Origin: CAZUFB01 sp964619775
GTDB lineage: Bacteria; Actinomycetota; Coriobacteriia; Coriobacteriales; UMGS124
Assembly (NCBI GenBank): GCA_964619775.1
Contig: CAZUFB010000002.1
Span: forward strand, 6,580-70,579
Direction: 5' to 3'
Length of the DNA stretch: 64,000 nt
Each line of letters begins with the position of its first letter. Within the stretch, counting starts at the first letter, position 1. The translations under genes and the position numbers were made by a program. Shown here one piece after another: positions 23,906 to 31,743 of the stretch. Below the pieces are notes generated by a model, which worked only from the letters and a program-made list of their open reading frames with translations, was not told the DNA's origin and searched no databases.

Positions 23906-26485
23906 TTACGCCTTGGGCCGGACAGCGGCGGCTGACTTCTTGGCCGTCGACGCCTTCTTGGCCGTCGACGCCTTCTTGGCGGGCGTCTTCTTGGAACTCG
24001 AGCCGGCCGCCTTCTTGGCTGCACGCGCCTCCTTGGCGGCCCGCTTCTCCTCCTCGGCCTTGGCCTTGCCCGGGCAGTCCATGTTCACGCAGATGCGCCA
24101 GGGCCCGCGGCTCGTGGTGACCTCGACGGTGGGAGCGCCGCAGTCGGGGCACACCTCGCCGGTCGCCTTGAGCTCGCCGCGCTGGGGCAGCGGGTAGCTT
24201 GTGCCGCAGTCGTCGTAGTTCGTGCAGCGCACAAAACGCTTGAGCGTGCGCTCGCTGCGGTGCGCCACGAGCAGGCCCTCGCGGCCGGCCGCCTTGCAGG
24301 TCGGACACACGCCCACCGTGACGTCGGGCTCCTTGTTGGTGGGGCACGCCGGGTCCACGCAGGTCACGTAGGGCTTGCTGCGGAAGGGGCGCACCTTGAT
24401 CTGGGGGCAGCCGCAAGTGGGGCAGGGCTCCTCCACCGGCTCGATCTTGCCCTTGGGCAGCGGGTAGGTCACGTCGCAGTCGGGCCAGGCCGCGCAGCCG
24501 ATAAAGCTCGAGCGCGTCTTGGCCGACTGCTTCACGAGCAGGTCGTGGCCGCACTTGGGGCACACGCCGATCTTGGCGTCGGCCTGCACCGCGTCGCTGA
24601 TGGCGTCGCCCAGGTCGTCCTTGTGCTCGATGAGCCCGTCGAGCAGCTCGGCAAGCAGCTCGCGCGAGCGACGCACGACCTCGTCCTGGGTCATCCGGCC
24701 CTCGCTCACGCTCGTCATGGCGCCTTCGAGCTCGCTGGTCATCTCGGGCGTGGTGATGTGCTCGGCGTACTCCTGCAGCGCGTCGACGATGGCCATGCCC
24801 AGCTGGCTCGGCTCGATGGGGTCGTTCTTGAGGTACTTCACCTCGTAGAGGCGTTCGATGATGCTCGCGCGGGTCGACTTGGTGCCGAGGCCCAGGCGCT
24901 CCATCTCCTGCACGAGCTTGCCCTGGCTGTAGCGCGCGGGAGGCTCGGTCTGCTTGGCCTCCAGGTTCACCTCGGAGACGTCCACGACGTCGCCCACCGC
25001 CAGCGCCGGCAGCTCCTCGTCCTTCTTGGAACCGTAGGGGTAGATCTCGCGGTAGCCGGGCTTCACCAGCACGTCGCCGCTCGCCACGAACGGCTCGCCG
25101 CCCACGTCGACGGTCACCTTGGTGCCCTCGATGACCGGCTGCTCCGACAGCGTCGCCAGGAATCGCCGCGCGATGAGGTTGTAGAGCTTGCGCTCCTCGG
25201 GACGCAGCTTGTCCAGGCCCGAGGCGCCGGTGGGGTAGATGGGCGGGTGGTCGGTGGTCTCCTGCTTGCCGCGCGTTGGGGTGAGCTTGCCCTTGGCCAG
25301 CAGCTTGCGGCAGTACGGTTCGAGCTCGGGCACCGCGGTGAGGGTCTTCACGGTCTCGGCCAGGTCGAGCGTGGCCGGGTACACCGTGTTGTCGACGCGT
25401 GGGTACGAGATGAGGCCGTCCATGTAGAGCGACTCGGCGATGCGCATCGTGCGCGCGGGGGCCAAGCCCTCGGCGGCCGCGGCAGCCTGCAGGCTCGTGG
25501 TGTTGAACGGCGTCTGGACAGGACCCTTGCGCGTCTTCTTGGCGACGTCGGTCACCGTGCCGGTGCCGGCGGCCTTGGCGGCTGCAAACGCCCTCTGCGC
25601 GGCCTGCTCGTCCTTGAAGCGCGCCGTGGCGTGGCCGGCCTTGAAGCCCTCGCCTTCCGCGGTGGCCATCTGCGCCTTGATGACCCAGTAGTCCTCGGGC
25701 ACAAAGGCCTGGCGCTCCTTCTCGCGCTGGGCCACCAGGGCCAGCGTGGGGGTCTGCACCCGCCCCGCGCTGCGCACGTTGCCCAGGCCGCCGTACTTGG
25801 CCATCGTGAGGTAGCGCGTGAGCACGGCGCCCCAGACGAGGTCGATGAACTGGCGCGACTCTCCGGCTGCGGCCAGGTCGTCGTCCACCTCCACAAGGTT
25901 CTCGGGCGCAAAGGCGTGCTCGAGCTCGGCCTTGGTGAACGACGAGTAGCGGGCGCGCACGATGGGCACGTCGGGGTTCACCCCGCGCACCATGTCCACC
26001 GCGTCGCTGCCGATGAGCTCGCCCTCGCGATCGAAGTCGGTGGCGATGACCACCGAGTCGGCCTTCTTGGCGAGGTTCTTGAGCGTGCGGATGATCTCCT
26101 TCTCGGCCGGGCGCTTCTCCACCGGGGCCCACACCAGGTAGGGCAGGCTCGGGACCTTCCAACCCTTGAGGTCCACGCCATCTTTGGTGAACGGCTTGCG
26201 CACCTTCTCGTAGGGCGGGCGGGGCAAGGAGTCGGGCAGGTCGGCCGGGGTCACCGTGCCGTCCTCGTCCACGCCGAACCAGCCGTCGTCGGCGGTCCAG
26301 TGCAGCTCGCGAGGGAAGTCGACCGCCAGGATGTGGCCGCGCAGGCCCATCGCGACCCACTCCTCCCCGTCGCGCGTGAAGCGGCACACGGGGGTGTTGT
26401 AGACTTTGTCCTTCTTCACGCCGTGGCCGAGCTCCTTGGCGATGTTCTCGGCGGCGTTCGTCTTTTCGGCAACTACAAGCCTCAT
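23906..26485 (-). CDS. topA: DNA topoisomerase I (type IA)
   Basis: The protein has 859 residues. Of two close ATGs (26491 and 26485) the second has proper spacing from TAAGG. The TOPRIM domain begins at once (MRLVVAEK) and contains ATDFDREGE (Asp150, Asp152). The active-site Tyr is Tyr361 in LISYPRVDNTVYP. Four C-terminal zinc ribbons with CPxCG-type knuckles follow (about residues 620-810). The tail is a Lys/Ala-rich repeat (KKAST, TAKKAS) as in other actinobacterial TopA proteins. The N-terminal arrangement resembles the archaeal-like TopA found in Coriobacteriia. It relaxes negative supercoils and is expected to be essential. Confidence 0.93.
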   Translation of the reverse strand: MRLVVAEKTNAAENIAKELGHGVKKDKVYNTPVCRFTRDGEEWVAMGLRGHILAVDFPRELHWTADDGWFGVDEDGTVTPADLPDSLPRPPYEKVRKPFTKDGVDLKGWKVPSLPYLVWAPVEKRPAEKEIIRTLKNLAKKADSVVIATDFDREGELIGSDAVDMVRGVNPDVPIVRARYSSFTKAELEHAFAPENLVEVDDDLAAAGESRQFIDLVWGAVLTRYLTMAKYGGLGNVRSAGRVQTPTLALVAQREKERQAFVPEDYWVIKAQMATAEGEGFKAGHATARFKDEQAAQRAFAAAKAAGTGTVTDVAKKTRKGPVQTPFNTTSLQAAAAAEGLAPARTMRIAESLYMDGLISYPRVDNTVYPATLDLAETVKTLTAVPELEPYCRKLLAKGKLTPTRGKQETTDHPPIYPTGASGLDKLRPEERKLYNLIARRFLATLSEQPVIEGTKVTVDVGGEPFVASGDVLVKPGYREIYPYGSKKDEELPALAVGDVVDVSEVNLEAKQTEPPARYSQGKLVQEMERLGLGTKSTRASIIERLYEVKYLKNDPIEPSQLGMAIVDALQEYAEHITTPEMTSELEGAMTSVSEGRMTQDEVVRRSRELLAELLDGLIEHKDDLGDAISDAVQADAKIGVCPKCGHDLLVKQSAKTRSSFIGCAAWPDCDVTYPLPKGKIEPVEEPCPTCGCPQIKVRPFRSKPYVTCVDPACPTNKEPDVTVGVCPTCKAAGREGLLVAHRSERTLKRFVRCTNYDDCGTSYPLPQRGELKATGEVCPDCGAPTVEVTTSRGPWRICVNMDCPGKAKAEEEKRAAKEARAAKKAAGSSSKKTPAKKASTAKKASTAKKSAAAVRPKA

Positions 26486-26578
26486 CTGCATAACCTTACG
26501 TAGGGGATGTACGGGCGCAAGGCGCCGTACGGGTCGGTCGCCGCCGAGGGGGCGGCGCGGTCTGACGGGTCGCCGCCT

Positions 26579-26680
26579 GGGGCAGCCCGCAAAAACACTG
26601 TGCGCTGTTGCGCCCGGGGCCGCGCGCCCTTCGTGCGCATCGTCCCCGCACGCCTTGTGCGGCGATTTCGTGGACTGCCC
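26579..26680. repeat. Dispersed extragenic palindromic element, copy 1
   Basis: About 100 bp lies between topA and hypB. The ends are inverted (GGGCAGCCCGC at left, GTGGACTGCCC at right). On the minus strand the right end reads GGGCAGTCCACGAAATCGCC. The inner part GACGATGCGCACGAAGG aligns with the copies at 40090-40202 and 52987-53085. Confidence 0.65.
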
Positions 26681-26697
26681 TAGGCCCGGGCCTGCAC

Positions 26698-27390
26698 CTA
26701 GGCGGTCGCCGAGGTCTTCGTCCGGGCGGCCTTGGCGGCCTCGACGCGCGCGGCGAGGAACTCCGCCCACTCCTGCACGCCCGTGCCCTTGGTGGCCGAG
26801 AGCTTGAAGACGCGCGCGGCGGGGTTGAGCTGGTCGACCTCTTGCATGAAAGCGTCCTCGTCGAAGTCGAAGACCGGCATGGTGTCGACCTTGTTGAGGA
26901 TGATCGCCTCGCACGCCTGGAAGATGCCCGGGTACTTGAGCGGCTTGTCGTGGCCCTCGGGCACCGAGAGGATCATGGCGCGCAGGCTCTCGCCCAAATC
27001 GAAGTCGACCGTGCACACAAGGTTGCCGACGTTCTCGACGATAATGATGTCGACGGCGTCGAGGTCGAGCACGTCGAGCGCGCGTTTAATCATGCTGCCC
27101 TCGAGGTGGCACAGCCCGCCGGTGTTGATCTGCACCGCGGCGGCGCCGTGCTCCTTGACCTTGAGCGCGTCGACGTCGCTGGCGATGTCGCCCTCGATGA
27201 CGGCGACCCTGTAGCGGTCGGCGAGCGCCTTGACCGTGGCTATGATGGTCGACGTCTTGCCCGCGCCCGGACCCGACAGCAGGTTGACCGTGCAGATGCC
27301 GTGCTCGGCATAGAGCCGCCGCAGCTCGGCGGCGATGCGGTCGTTCTTGTCGAGAATCGGCTTGGCGACCTCGATGGTGTGCTCTGACAT
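26698..27390 (-). CDS. hypB: Hydrogenase nickel incorporation GTPase HypB
   Basis: The protein has 230 residues from the ATG at 27390 (GAGGAGG 12 bases upstream). The P-loop is NLLSGPGAGKTS (about 36-47), the Mg loop VIEGDIASDVD, and the base-recognition motif LNKVD. The G-domain metal site is preserved in GGLCHLEG and NLVCTVDFD. The N-terminal high-affinity nickel motif (CxxCGC) and His-rich segment of some HypB proteins are absent. HypB delivers nickel to NiFe hydrogenase with HypA, which is encoded just upstream. No hydrogenase genes lie in the window. A terminator-like structure separates it from hypA, so it may have its own promoter. Confidence 0.93.
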   Translation of the reverse strand: MSEHTIEVAKPILDKNDRIAAELRRLYAEHGICTVNLLSGPGAGKTSTIIATVKALADRYRVAVIEGDIASDVDALKVKEHGAAAVQINTGGLCHLEGSMIKRALDVLDLDAVDIIIVENVGNLVCTVDFDLGESLRAMILSVPEGHDKPLKYPGIFQACEAIILNKVDTMPVFDFDEDAFMQEVDQLNPAARVFKLSATKGTGVQEWAEFLAARVEAAKAARTKTSATA

Positions 27391-27411
27391 GGCTGGTGGT
27401 TCCTCCTCGCA

Positions 27412-27446
27412 CGCAAAAAAGCCCGCAAGCCCCGGAGGGCCGCTTT
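27412..27446 (-). terminator. Terminator-like hairpin just upstream of hypB
   Basis: On the minus strand GCAAAAGCGGCCC pairs imperfectly with GGGCTTGCGGGCTTTTTTGC and ends in a T6 tract only about 25 bases before the hypB start. It could end transcripts from upstream or serve as an attenuator of hypB. Confidence 0.45.
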
Positions 27447-27597
27447 TGCTATTGCATCCTAGCGTAAAAAACACCCCGCGCCCACCGCACCCCGGCCATG
27501 CGCCCCATCTTTACACCGCAGGGCGGCTTGGTCGTCGGCTCCCTCCACCCGGCCTTCCCCGTCCGACCGCACCCCCCTCGCCCGCCGGCCGTGCACA

Positions 27598-27634
27598 CAA
27601 AAAACGGCCCGCCTGCATCGCGGCAGCGGGCCGA
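27598..27634 (-). terminator. Intrinsic terminator of the tat-hypA transcript
   Basis: CGGCCCGC (27605-27612) pairs perfectly with GCGGGCCG (27626-27633); read on the minus strand it is followed by TTTTTT (27604-27599). It lies 17 bases after the hypA stop. The 17 bases between (GGCAGTCCACGGAATTC) match the terminus of the dispersed extragenic repeat. Confidence 0.85.
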
Positions 27635-27649
27635 ATTCCGTGGACTGCC

Positions 27650-28069
27650 CTAAACGGGCGCCCCTTCGGACTCGGGCGTCCCGTTCCCATCGGGCGTCCC
27701 GTCGTGCTCTCCCTCCTCGGGGATGTCGACGTCCATCGAGGCGATGTCGAGCTCGCGACCGCTCAGCAGCATCGTGCCCGCGCTCCCGCAGGCAGGGCAG
27801 TGCAGATGGAACCGGTCGTGCTCGAACTCGTGGCCGCACTTCAGACACGCCGAGCGCGGCAGGACCGTCTCGACCTCGAGCCGGGCGCCTTCGGCGATGG
27901 GACCGCGCTCCTCGCAGCACAGGTCCCACATGAAGTCGAGCGAGTCCTGTACCACCTCGGTCATGTCCCCCACCCGCAGGCGAACCTTGAGGATGCGGAC
28001 CGCCCCCGCCTGGCGCGCGGCGGGGATCACCGCGTCGAGCACGCCCTGGACGATCGAGTACTCGTGCAC
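27650..28069 (-). CDS. hypA: Hydrogenase/urease nickel chaperone HypA
   Basis: The protein has 139 residues. It begins MHEYSIVQ, giving the N-terminal nickel-binding His2. The zinc site is four cysteines in two knuckles, CLKCGHEFEH and CPACGS (about residues 75-100). The last 25 residues are an acidic Gly/Glu/Pro tail not needed for the fold. HypA passes nickel to HypB and the hydrogenase large subunit. Its start lies four bases after the tatC stop, so it is probably co-transcribed with the Tat genes. Placement of a nickel chaperone in a tat operon is sensible because NiFe hydrogenases are exported by Tat. Confidence 0.93.
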   Translation of the reverse strand: MHEYSIVQGVLDAVIPAARQAGAVRILKVRLRVGDMTEVVQDSLDFMWDLCCEERGPIAEGARLEVETVLPRSACLKCGHEFEHDRFHLHCPACGSAGTMLLSGRELDIASMDVDIPEEGEHDGTPDGNGTPESEGAPV

Positions 28070-28072
28070 GGT

Positions 28073-28906
28073 CTAGTCCTCGTCGTCCTCGTCCTCGTCG
28101 TCCTCGTCGGGGTCGACCCAGGTTCCGTCGGCCTTCTGCTTGGCGATGCGCTTGGCCAGGACGAAACGGGCCACGAACAGCGACAGCTCGTAGAGCACGA
28201 CAAGTGCGGCGTACATCAGCACCATCGTGACCGGGCTCGCGTCGGGGGTGACCATCGCGCAGAAGACGAGCAGGACGACATAGATGGTGCGCCAGTTCGA
28301 GCGGAACTTCTTGTAAGGCACCAGGTTGAACACGACGAGGTAGAACACCACAAGCGGCAGCTCGAACGCTACGCCGAACGCCAGCATGAAGCCGATGATG
28401 GTGTTGATGTACGACTGGGCGTCGGGCCACACCGCGGCGAAATCCTCGGACTGGCTGGTAAGCCACCCGAACGCCGGGCCCAAGATGAAGTTGTAGCCGA
28501 ACACCACGCCGAAGACGAACAGAAACACGGCGGCGGCCAGCGTCGGCACCACCCAGCGGCGCTCGTTGGGTCTGAGGGCCGGCAGAAAGAACGCCATGAT
28601 CTCCCAGATGACGATTGGGGAGCACACGACGAACGCCGCGAAGATGGCGACCTTGAAACGCAGCGAGAAGCCTCCGAGGGGCGTCAGCAAGAGCAGACCC
28701 GACTCGGACGAGATGCCGAGGGCGGAAAGATCGGGCAGGAACTCCCGAACCGGGTCGATCAGGAACTGGATGAGCACGGGGCTTGCGAAGTACAGGACGA
28801 TGGCCGTCGTGAAAAGCGAGACGACGATGATGGTCAGTCGGCGGCGAAGCTCGCCGAGGTGGTCCATCAAGGGCATGCGTGCGGGTCCGATAGGCATGAT
28901 GAGCAT
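28073..28906 (-). CDS. tatC: Twin-arginine translocase subunit TatC
   Basis: The protein has 277 residues with six membrane helices. Family hallmarks are MDHLGELRRRL near the N-terminus (the signal-peptide binding Glu) and FxxxFEL-type FGVAFELPLVVF in the fourth/fifth helix region. SPIVIWEIMAFFLPAL and MVTPDASPVTMVLM also fit. The C-terminus is an unusually acidic run of Asp/Glu. There are three possible starts (28906, 28897, 28873); no strong ribosome site is visible, so translation is probably coupled to tatA 12 bp upstream. It exports the two Tat flavoproteins in this window. Confidence 0.95.
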   Translation of the reverse strand: MLIMPIGPARMPLMDHLGELRRRLTIIVVSLFTTAIVLYFASPVLIQFLIDPVREFLPDLSALGISSESGLLLLTPLGGFSLRFKVAIFAAFVVCSPIVIWEIMAFFLPALRPNERRWVVPTLAAAVFLFVFGVVFGYNFILGPAFGWLTSQSEDFAAVWPDAQSYINTIIGFMLAFGVAFELPLVVFYLVVFNLVPYKKFRSNWRTIYVVLLVFCAMVTPDASPVTMVLMYAALVVLYELSLFVARFVLAKRIAKQKADGTWVDPDEDDEDEDDED

Positions 28907-28918
28907 CCAGGGCCGCCG

Positions 28919-29524
28919 TTAGGCGTCGGCCTGGTCCTCCTTCCCGGTGGTCTTCTGGGCAGCGGCGGCGCGTGCTGCAGCGATTCGTTCCTTGTCGATG
29001 CCGTAGAGCTTCGCCGCGCTCGAAGAGCCGGACTTCTTGCCCGTGGTCTTGGGCTTGGCGGCCGCGGTGGACGTGCCGGCGGCCTTCTTGGCCTCGGCCG
29101 CGGCCTTCTCCGCCTCGATGCGCGCCTTGCGCTCGGCAAACGTCTCGGACGAGCCGGCAGGTTTGGCGGCGACGGCCGTCTCGGCTTCCGTAGAGGACGC
29201 TCCGGTCGCCTTGCGCTGGGCGGCCGCCTCGGCCTCGGCGGCCAGGCGCGCCTTCTTCTCGGCAAACGTCTCGGGCTTGGTCGAGGCGCTCTTGCCGGAG
29301 ACCTTCTTCTTGGGGCCCTGCTTCTTGGCCGGCTCCTTGACGGCCTCGTTCAGCGGGTCGTAGATCTCGGTCTTGACCATCTTGTTCATCTGGTCCTGCG
29401 CCTGGCGGAACTGCCGCAGGGCACGACCGATCGTGCGGCCCATTGCAGGCAGCCGGTCGGGACCGAAAAGAAGGAAGCCGAACACTAGAATGATGACGAG
29501 CTCGGTACCACCGATTCCTAACAC
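28919..29524 (-). CDS. tatA: TatA/TatB-type translocase subunit with long charged tail
   Basis: The protein has 201 residues from a GTG at 29524 (AAAGGG upstream). The N-terminal helix LGIGGTELVIILVFGFLLFG is followed by the FGP hinge and an amphipathic helix, as in TatA/B. The Glu at position 8 (GTELVI) is more TatB-like. The remaining 140 residues are a Lys/Ala/Glu-rich tail with a twice-repeated unit (ETFAEKKARLAAEAEAA and ETFAERKARIEAEKAAA). It heads the tat-hypA operon. Confidence 0.88.
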   Translation of the reverse strand: MLGIGGTELVIILVFGFLLFGPDRLPAMGRTIGRALRQFRQAQDQMNKMVKTEIYDPLNEAVKEPAKKQGPKKKVSGKSASTKPETFAEKKARLAAEAEAAAQRKATGASSTEAETAVAAKPAGSSETFAERKARIEAEKAAAEAKKAAGTSTAAAKPKTTGKKSGSSSAAKLYGIDKERIAAARAAAAQKTTGKEDQADA

Positions 29525-29584
29525 CGTGGGGCCCTTTCGTTGCTCTCGAACAGTACGCGGTATGCAAGGTGTGCAAGCTTACAC

Positions 29585-29613
29585 AGTATAAAGGCACAGC
29601 CAGCCGGAGTGAA
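29585..29613 (-). promoter_or_regulatory. Promoter of the tat-hypA operon
   Basis: On the minus strand TTCACT (29613-29608) and TATACT (29590-29585) are separated by 17 bp. This lies about 60 bp upstream of the tatA start in an AT-rich patch. Confidence 0.6.
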
Positions 29614-29660
29614 CCATCAAATATTCCCCACACGCGTCGGGGAGCCTCCGGCGTGGGCGC

Positions 29661-29987
29661 CTAGCGGCCTGCCGACGCCCGCACGTCGATGACCTCGTCG
29701 ACGCCCAGCATGCCCAAGATGCGCACGACGTTGTCCTGCGCGTCCACCACGGCGAAGCCGACGCCGGCGTCGTGCGCCTTGTGGGCCGAACCCACGAGCA
29801 CGCCAATGCCCGTCGAGTCGATGTAGGGGGCGTCGGCCATGTTGACGTCGACTGCCTGCACACCGTCGGCAGCGAGCGCCCCGTCGATGGCGGAGCGCAG
29901 CACGTCGGCGTTGCTGACGTCGACCTCGCCCGACACGACGACCGTCGCGCGTGCGGACTCGACCTCGGTGCTCACATTGAGATTCAT
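29661..29987 (-). CDS. STAS-domain anti-sigma factor antagonist
   Basis: The protein has 108 residues from the ATG at 29987 (GAAAGGGG upstream), the standard size of single-domain SpoIIAA/RsbV proteins. The phosphorylation loop is APYIDSTGIGVL, with Ser the expected target of an anti-sigma kinase. These proteins free a sigma factor when dephosphorylated. No kinase or sigma gene is adjacent, so the partner must be encoded elsewhere. It precedes the tat operon on the same strand, but the tat promoter lies between them. Confidence 0.9.
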   Translation of the reverse strand: MNLNVSTEVESARATVVVSGEVDVSNADVLRSAIDGALAADGVQAVDVNMADAPYIDSTGIGVLVGSAHKAHDAGVGFAVVDAQDNVVRILGMLGVDEVIDVRASAGR

Positions 29988-30134
29988 GGCGGCCCCTTTC
30001 GTGCGCGCCCAGGCGCGCGTGCTTGGCAGGTGCGAAAGGCGGGCACGCCGCAACCGGGATGGCGGCAGCGCACACGTCCCCTTGCATACCCAATGCCTCG
30101 GGCCATCAATCAGCCGCAAGGCGTTGGGCAATGG

Positions 30135-31010
30135 TTATTCCTCGGAATCGCCGTCGTCTGTGTCCTCAGTGTCCTCGGTATCCTCGGCGTCCTCAGTGTC
30201 CTCGGCATCGGTGTCGTCGTCTGTGTCCTCGGTATCCTCGGCGTCCTCGGCATCGGTGTCGGTATCGTCGTCCGCGTCCGCGTCGTCGGTCGTCTCGGCA
30301 TCCTCGTCGTCTGCGTCGGCTTCCTCCTCGGCGGCCTGAATCGACTCGATGAGCGAGAGGTAGATCTGCGCGTAGGTCGCGGCGCTCGTCTCGTTGTCGG
30401 GGTCGAGCTCGATAACTTGGTTGTACGCCTCCGTGGCAAGGTCGTACTCGCCCTGCTGGTAGTAGAAAGCGCCCAGGTTGTACCAGCCCATCACATAGTC
30501 GGGCGTGCCCTCGAGGAACTCGACGAGGTCGGCGATGGCCTGGTCCTCTTCGCCGGTGTAGAACAGGCACACCGCGCGGTCGACCGTCACGGCGCTCACG
30601 CTGTCGTCGCTCGCCTCGTCGCTGTCCGCGGCGATCTCGAGATAGCTGTCGTAGTAGCTCACCGCCGTCGCAAACGTCTCGCTGACCAGCTCCTCGTTGT
30701 CGGAAGCGTCGGTTGCGCTGCTCATATCCATGGCGCAGTCCATGTAGGTGTTGCCCAGATTGGCCAGGTAGGTCAGGCTCTCGGGATTGGACTCGAGGCG
30801 GCTCATGAGCGAGTCGATGAGGGTCGAGTACTGTTCCTGGATCTCCTCCACCGTGGTGGCGGTGTCGCTGCTCGAAGAGCTGTCGCTGCTCTGCGTAGTG
30901 GTCGAGCAGCTGCTGAAGAACGGCAGGCACAGCGAGAGGACGAGGACGACGGCGAAGATGATGATGATGATCTTCATGCCAAGCGAGGTGTTGTTCTTGT
31001 CGAATGCCAT
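30135..31010 (-). CDS. Membrane-anchored TPR protein with acidic repeat tail
   Basis: The protein has 291 residues from the ATG at 31010 (AAAGG upstream). One N-terminal helix (MKIIIIIFAVVLVLSLCLP) anchors it and is followed by a Ser-rich linker. Several TPR-like units follow, the clearest being WYNLGAFYYQQGEYDLATEAYNQVIELDP (30 residues: helix pair with typical W-LG-Y-A-P spacing). The last 70 residues are an Asp/Glu/Thr low-complexity repeat (units such as AEDTEDT). TPR proteins scaffold complexes; the partner is unknown. It directly follows another single-helix protein with an acidic tail, and the two may work together. Confidence 0.8.
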   Translation of the reverse strand: MAFDKNNTSLGMKIIIIIFAVVLVLSLCLPFFSSCSTTTQSSDSSSSSDTATTVEEIQEQYSTLIDSLMSRLESNPESLTYLANLGNTYMDCAMDMSSATDASDNEELVSETFATAVSYYDSYLEIAADSDEASDDSVSAVTVDRAVCLFYTGEEDQAIADLVEFLEGTPDYVMGWYNLGAFYYQQGEYDLATEAYNQVIELDPDNETSAATYAQIYLSLIESIQAAEEEADADDEDAETTDDADADDDTDTDAEDAEDTEDTDDDTDAEDTEDAEDTEDTEDTDDGDSEE

Positions 31011-31099
31011 GGAAAGTGCCTTTCGGTGGTCCGCGGTGGTTCCCTGCCGCGCCCGCCCGTCCAAACCCGGCGGGGCGGCCTGATGGTGTGGCGGTCGCG

Positions 31100-31699
31100 C
31101 TAGCTGGCGTCCCCGTCGGNNNNNNNNNNNNNNNNNNNNNNNNNNNNNNNNNNNNNNNNNNNNNNNNNNNNNNNNNNNNNNNNNNNNNNNNNNNNNNNNN
31201 NNNNNNNNNNNNNNNNNNNGGCGTCGTCCTCGGCATCGTCGGAGGCGTCGTCCCCGTCGGAAGCTTCCTCCTCGGCTTCTTCCTCGGCGGCCTGCGACGC
31301 ATAGTATTCCTCAACCGCCTCCTCGTTCACCGTGCCGTCGTCGTTGAGGAGGGAGCTGATGTCGGGGTGGCCCGAGGGCAGCTCGGTCGTCTCGTCGGTG
31401 TCCTCGGACTGGGCGGACGTGGACGCGGTGCCCGTCGTCACGGTGCTGTCCGTGCGGACCGACATCGCAAAGAAATAGCCGATGCAGACGCCCACGACCA
31501 GGGCGACGACCGCGATTGCCACGACCATCGCAAACGACGGGGGCTTGCGGGTGCCCGCGGCCCGCGTGGCGGCCTTCGCAGGCTGCTGGGGGGACGCCGC
31601 GGCGGGCGCAGGCTCGCGTCGCGGCACCGGCGTCGCGGCGGCCTGCTCGCGGGCAAGTTCCTCTTCCTCTTCAAAAAACTGATCGTCGTTGCTGCTCAT
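31100..31699 (-). CDS. Single-helix membrane protein with acidic tail, interrupted by assembly gap
   Basis: The frame opens at 31699 (AAAGGTAAG upstream) with an acidic start, an Ala/Pro linker and a membrane helix (about 57-80, VVAIAVVALVVGVCIGYFFA). It then has a short region PSGHPDISSLLNDDG and an Asp/Ala/Glu-rich repeat tail. The tail is broken by 100 N at 31120-31219; frame and length across the gap are not known. The conserved middle part resembles the domain next to TPR-type envelope proteins in related actinobacteria, but no family was recognised. Confidence 0.65.
   Translation of the reverse strand: MSSNDDQFFEEEEELAREQAAATPVPRREPAPAAASPQQPAKAATRAAGTRKPPSFAMVVAIAVVALVVGVCIGYFFAMSVRTDSTVTTGTASTSAQSEDTDETTELPSGHPDISSLLNDDGTVNEEAVEEYYASQAAEEEAEEEASDGDDASDDAEDDAXXXXXXXXXXXXXXXXXXXXXXXXXXXXXXXXXXDGDAS
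31120..31219. other. Assembly gap (100 N) in a repetitive acidic coding region
   Basis: GTCCCCGTCGG occurs just before the gap and again at about 31249-31260. This suggests the assembler broke in the Asp/Ala codon repeat. There is no long exact overlap. Confidence 0.85.
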
Positions 31700-31743
31700 C
31701 TACCTTACCTTTCAAACTTCTTGCACCGGGTCGGGCGCAGGCG

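Noticed and set aside
23638..26387. Very long overlapping open frames opposite or offset to topA and other genes
   Set aside because: They are GC-rich shadow frames with Arg/Gly/Ala-biased translations and no domain or ribosome site.
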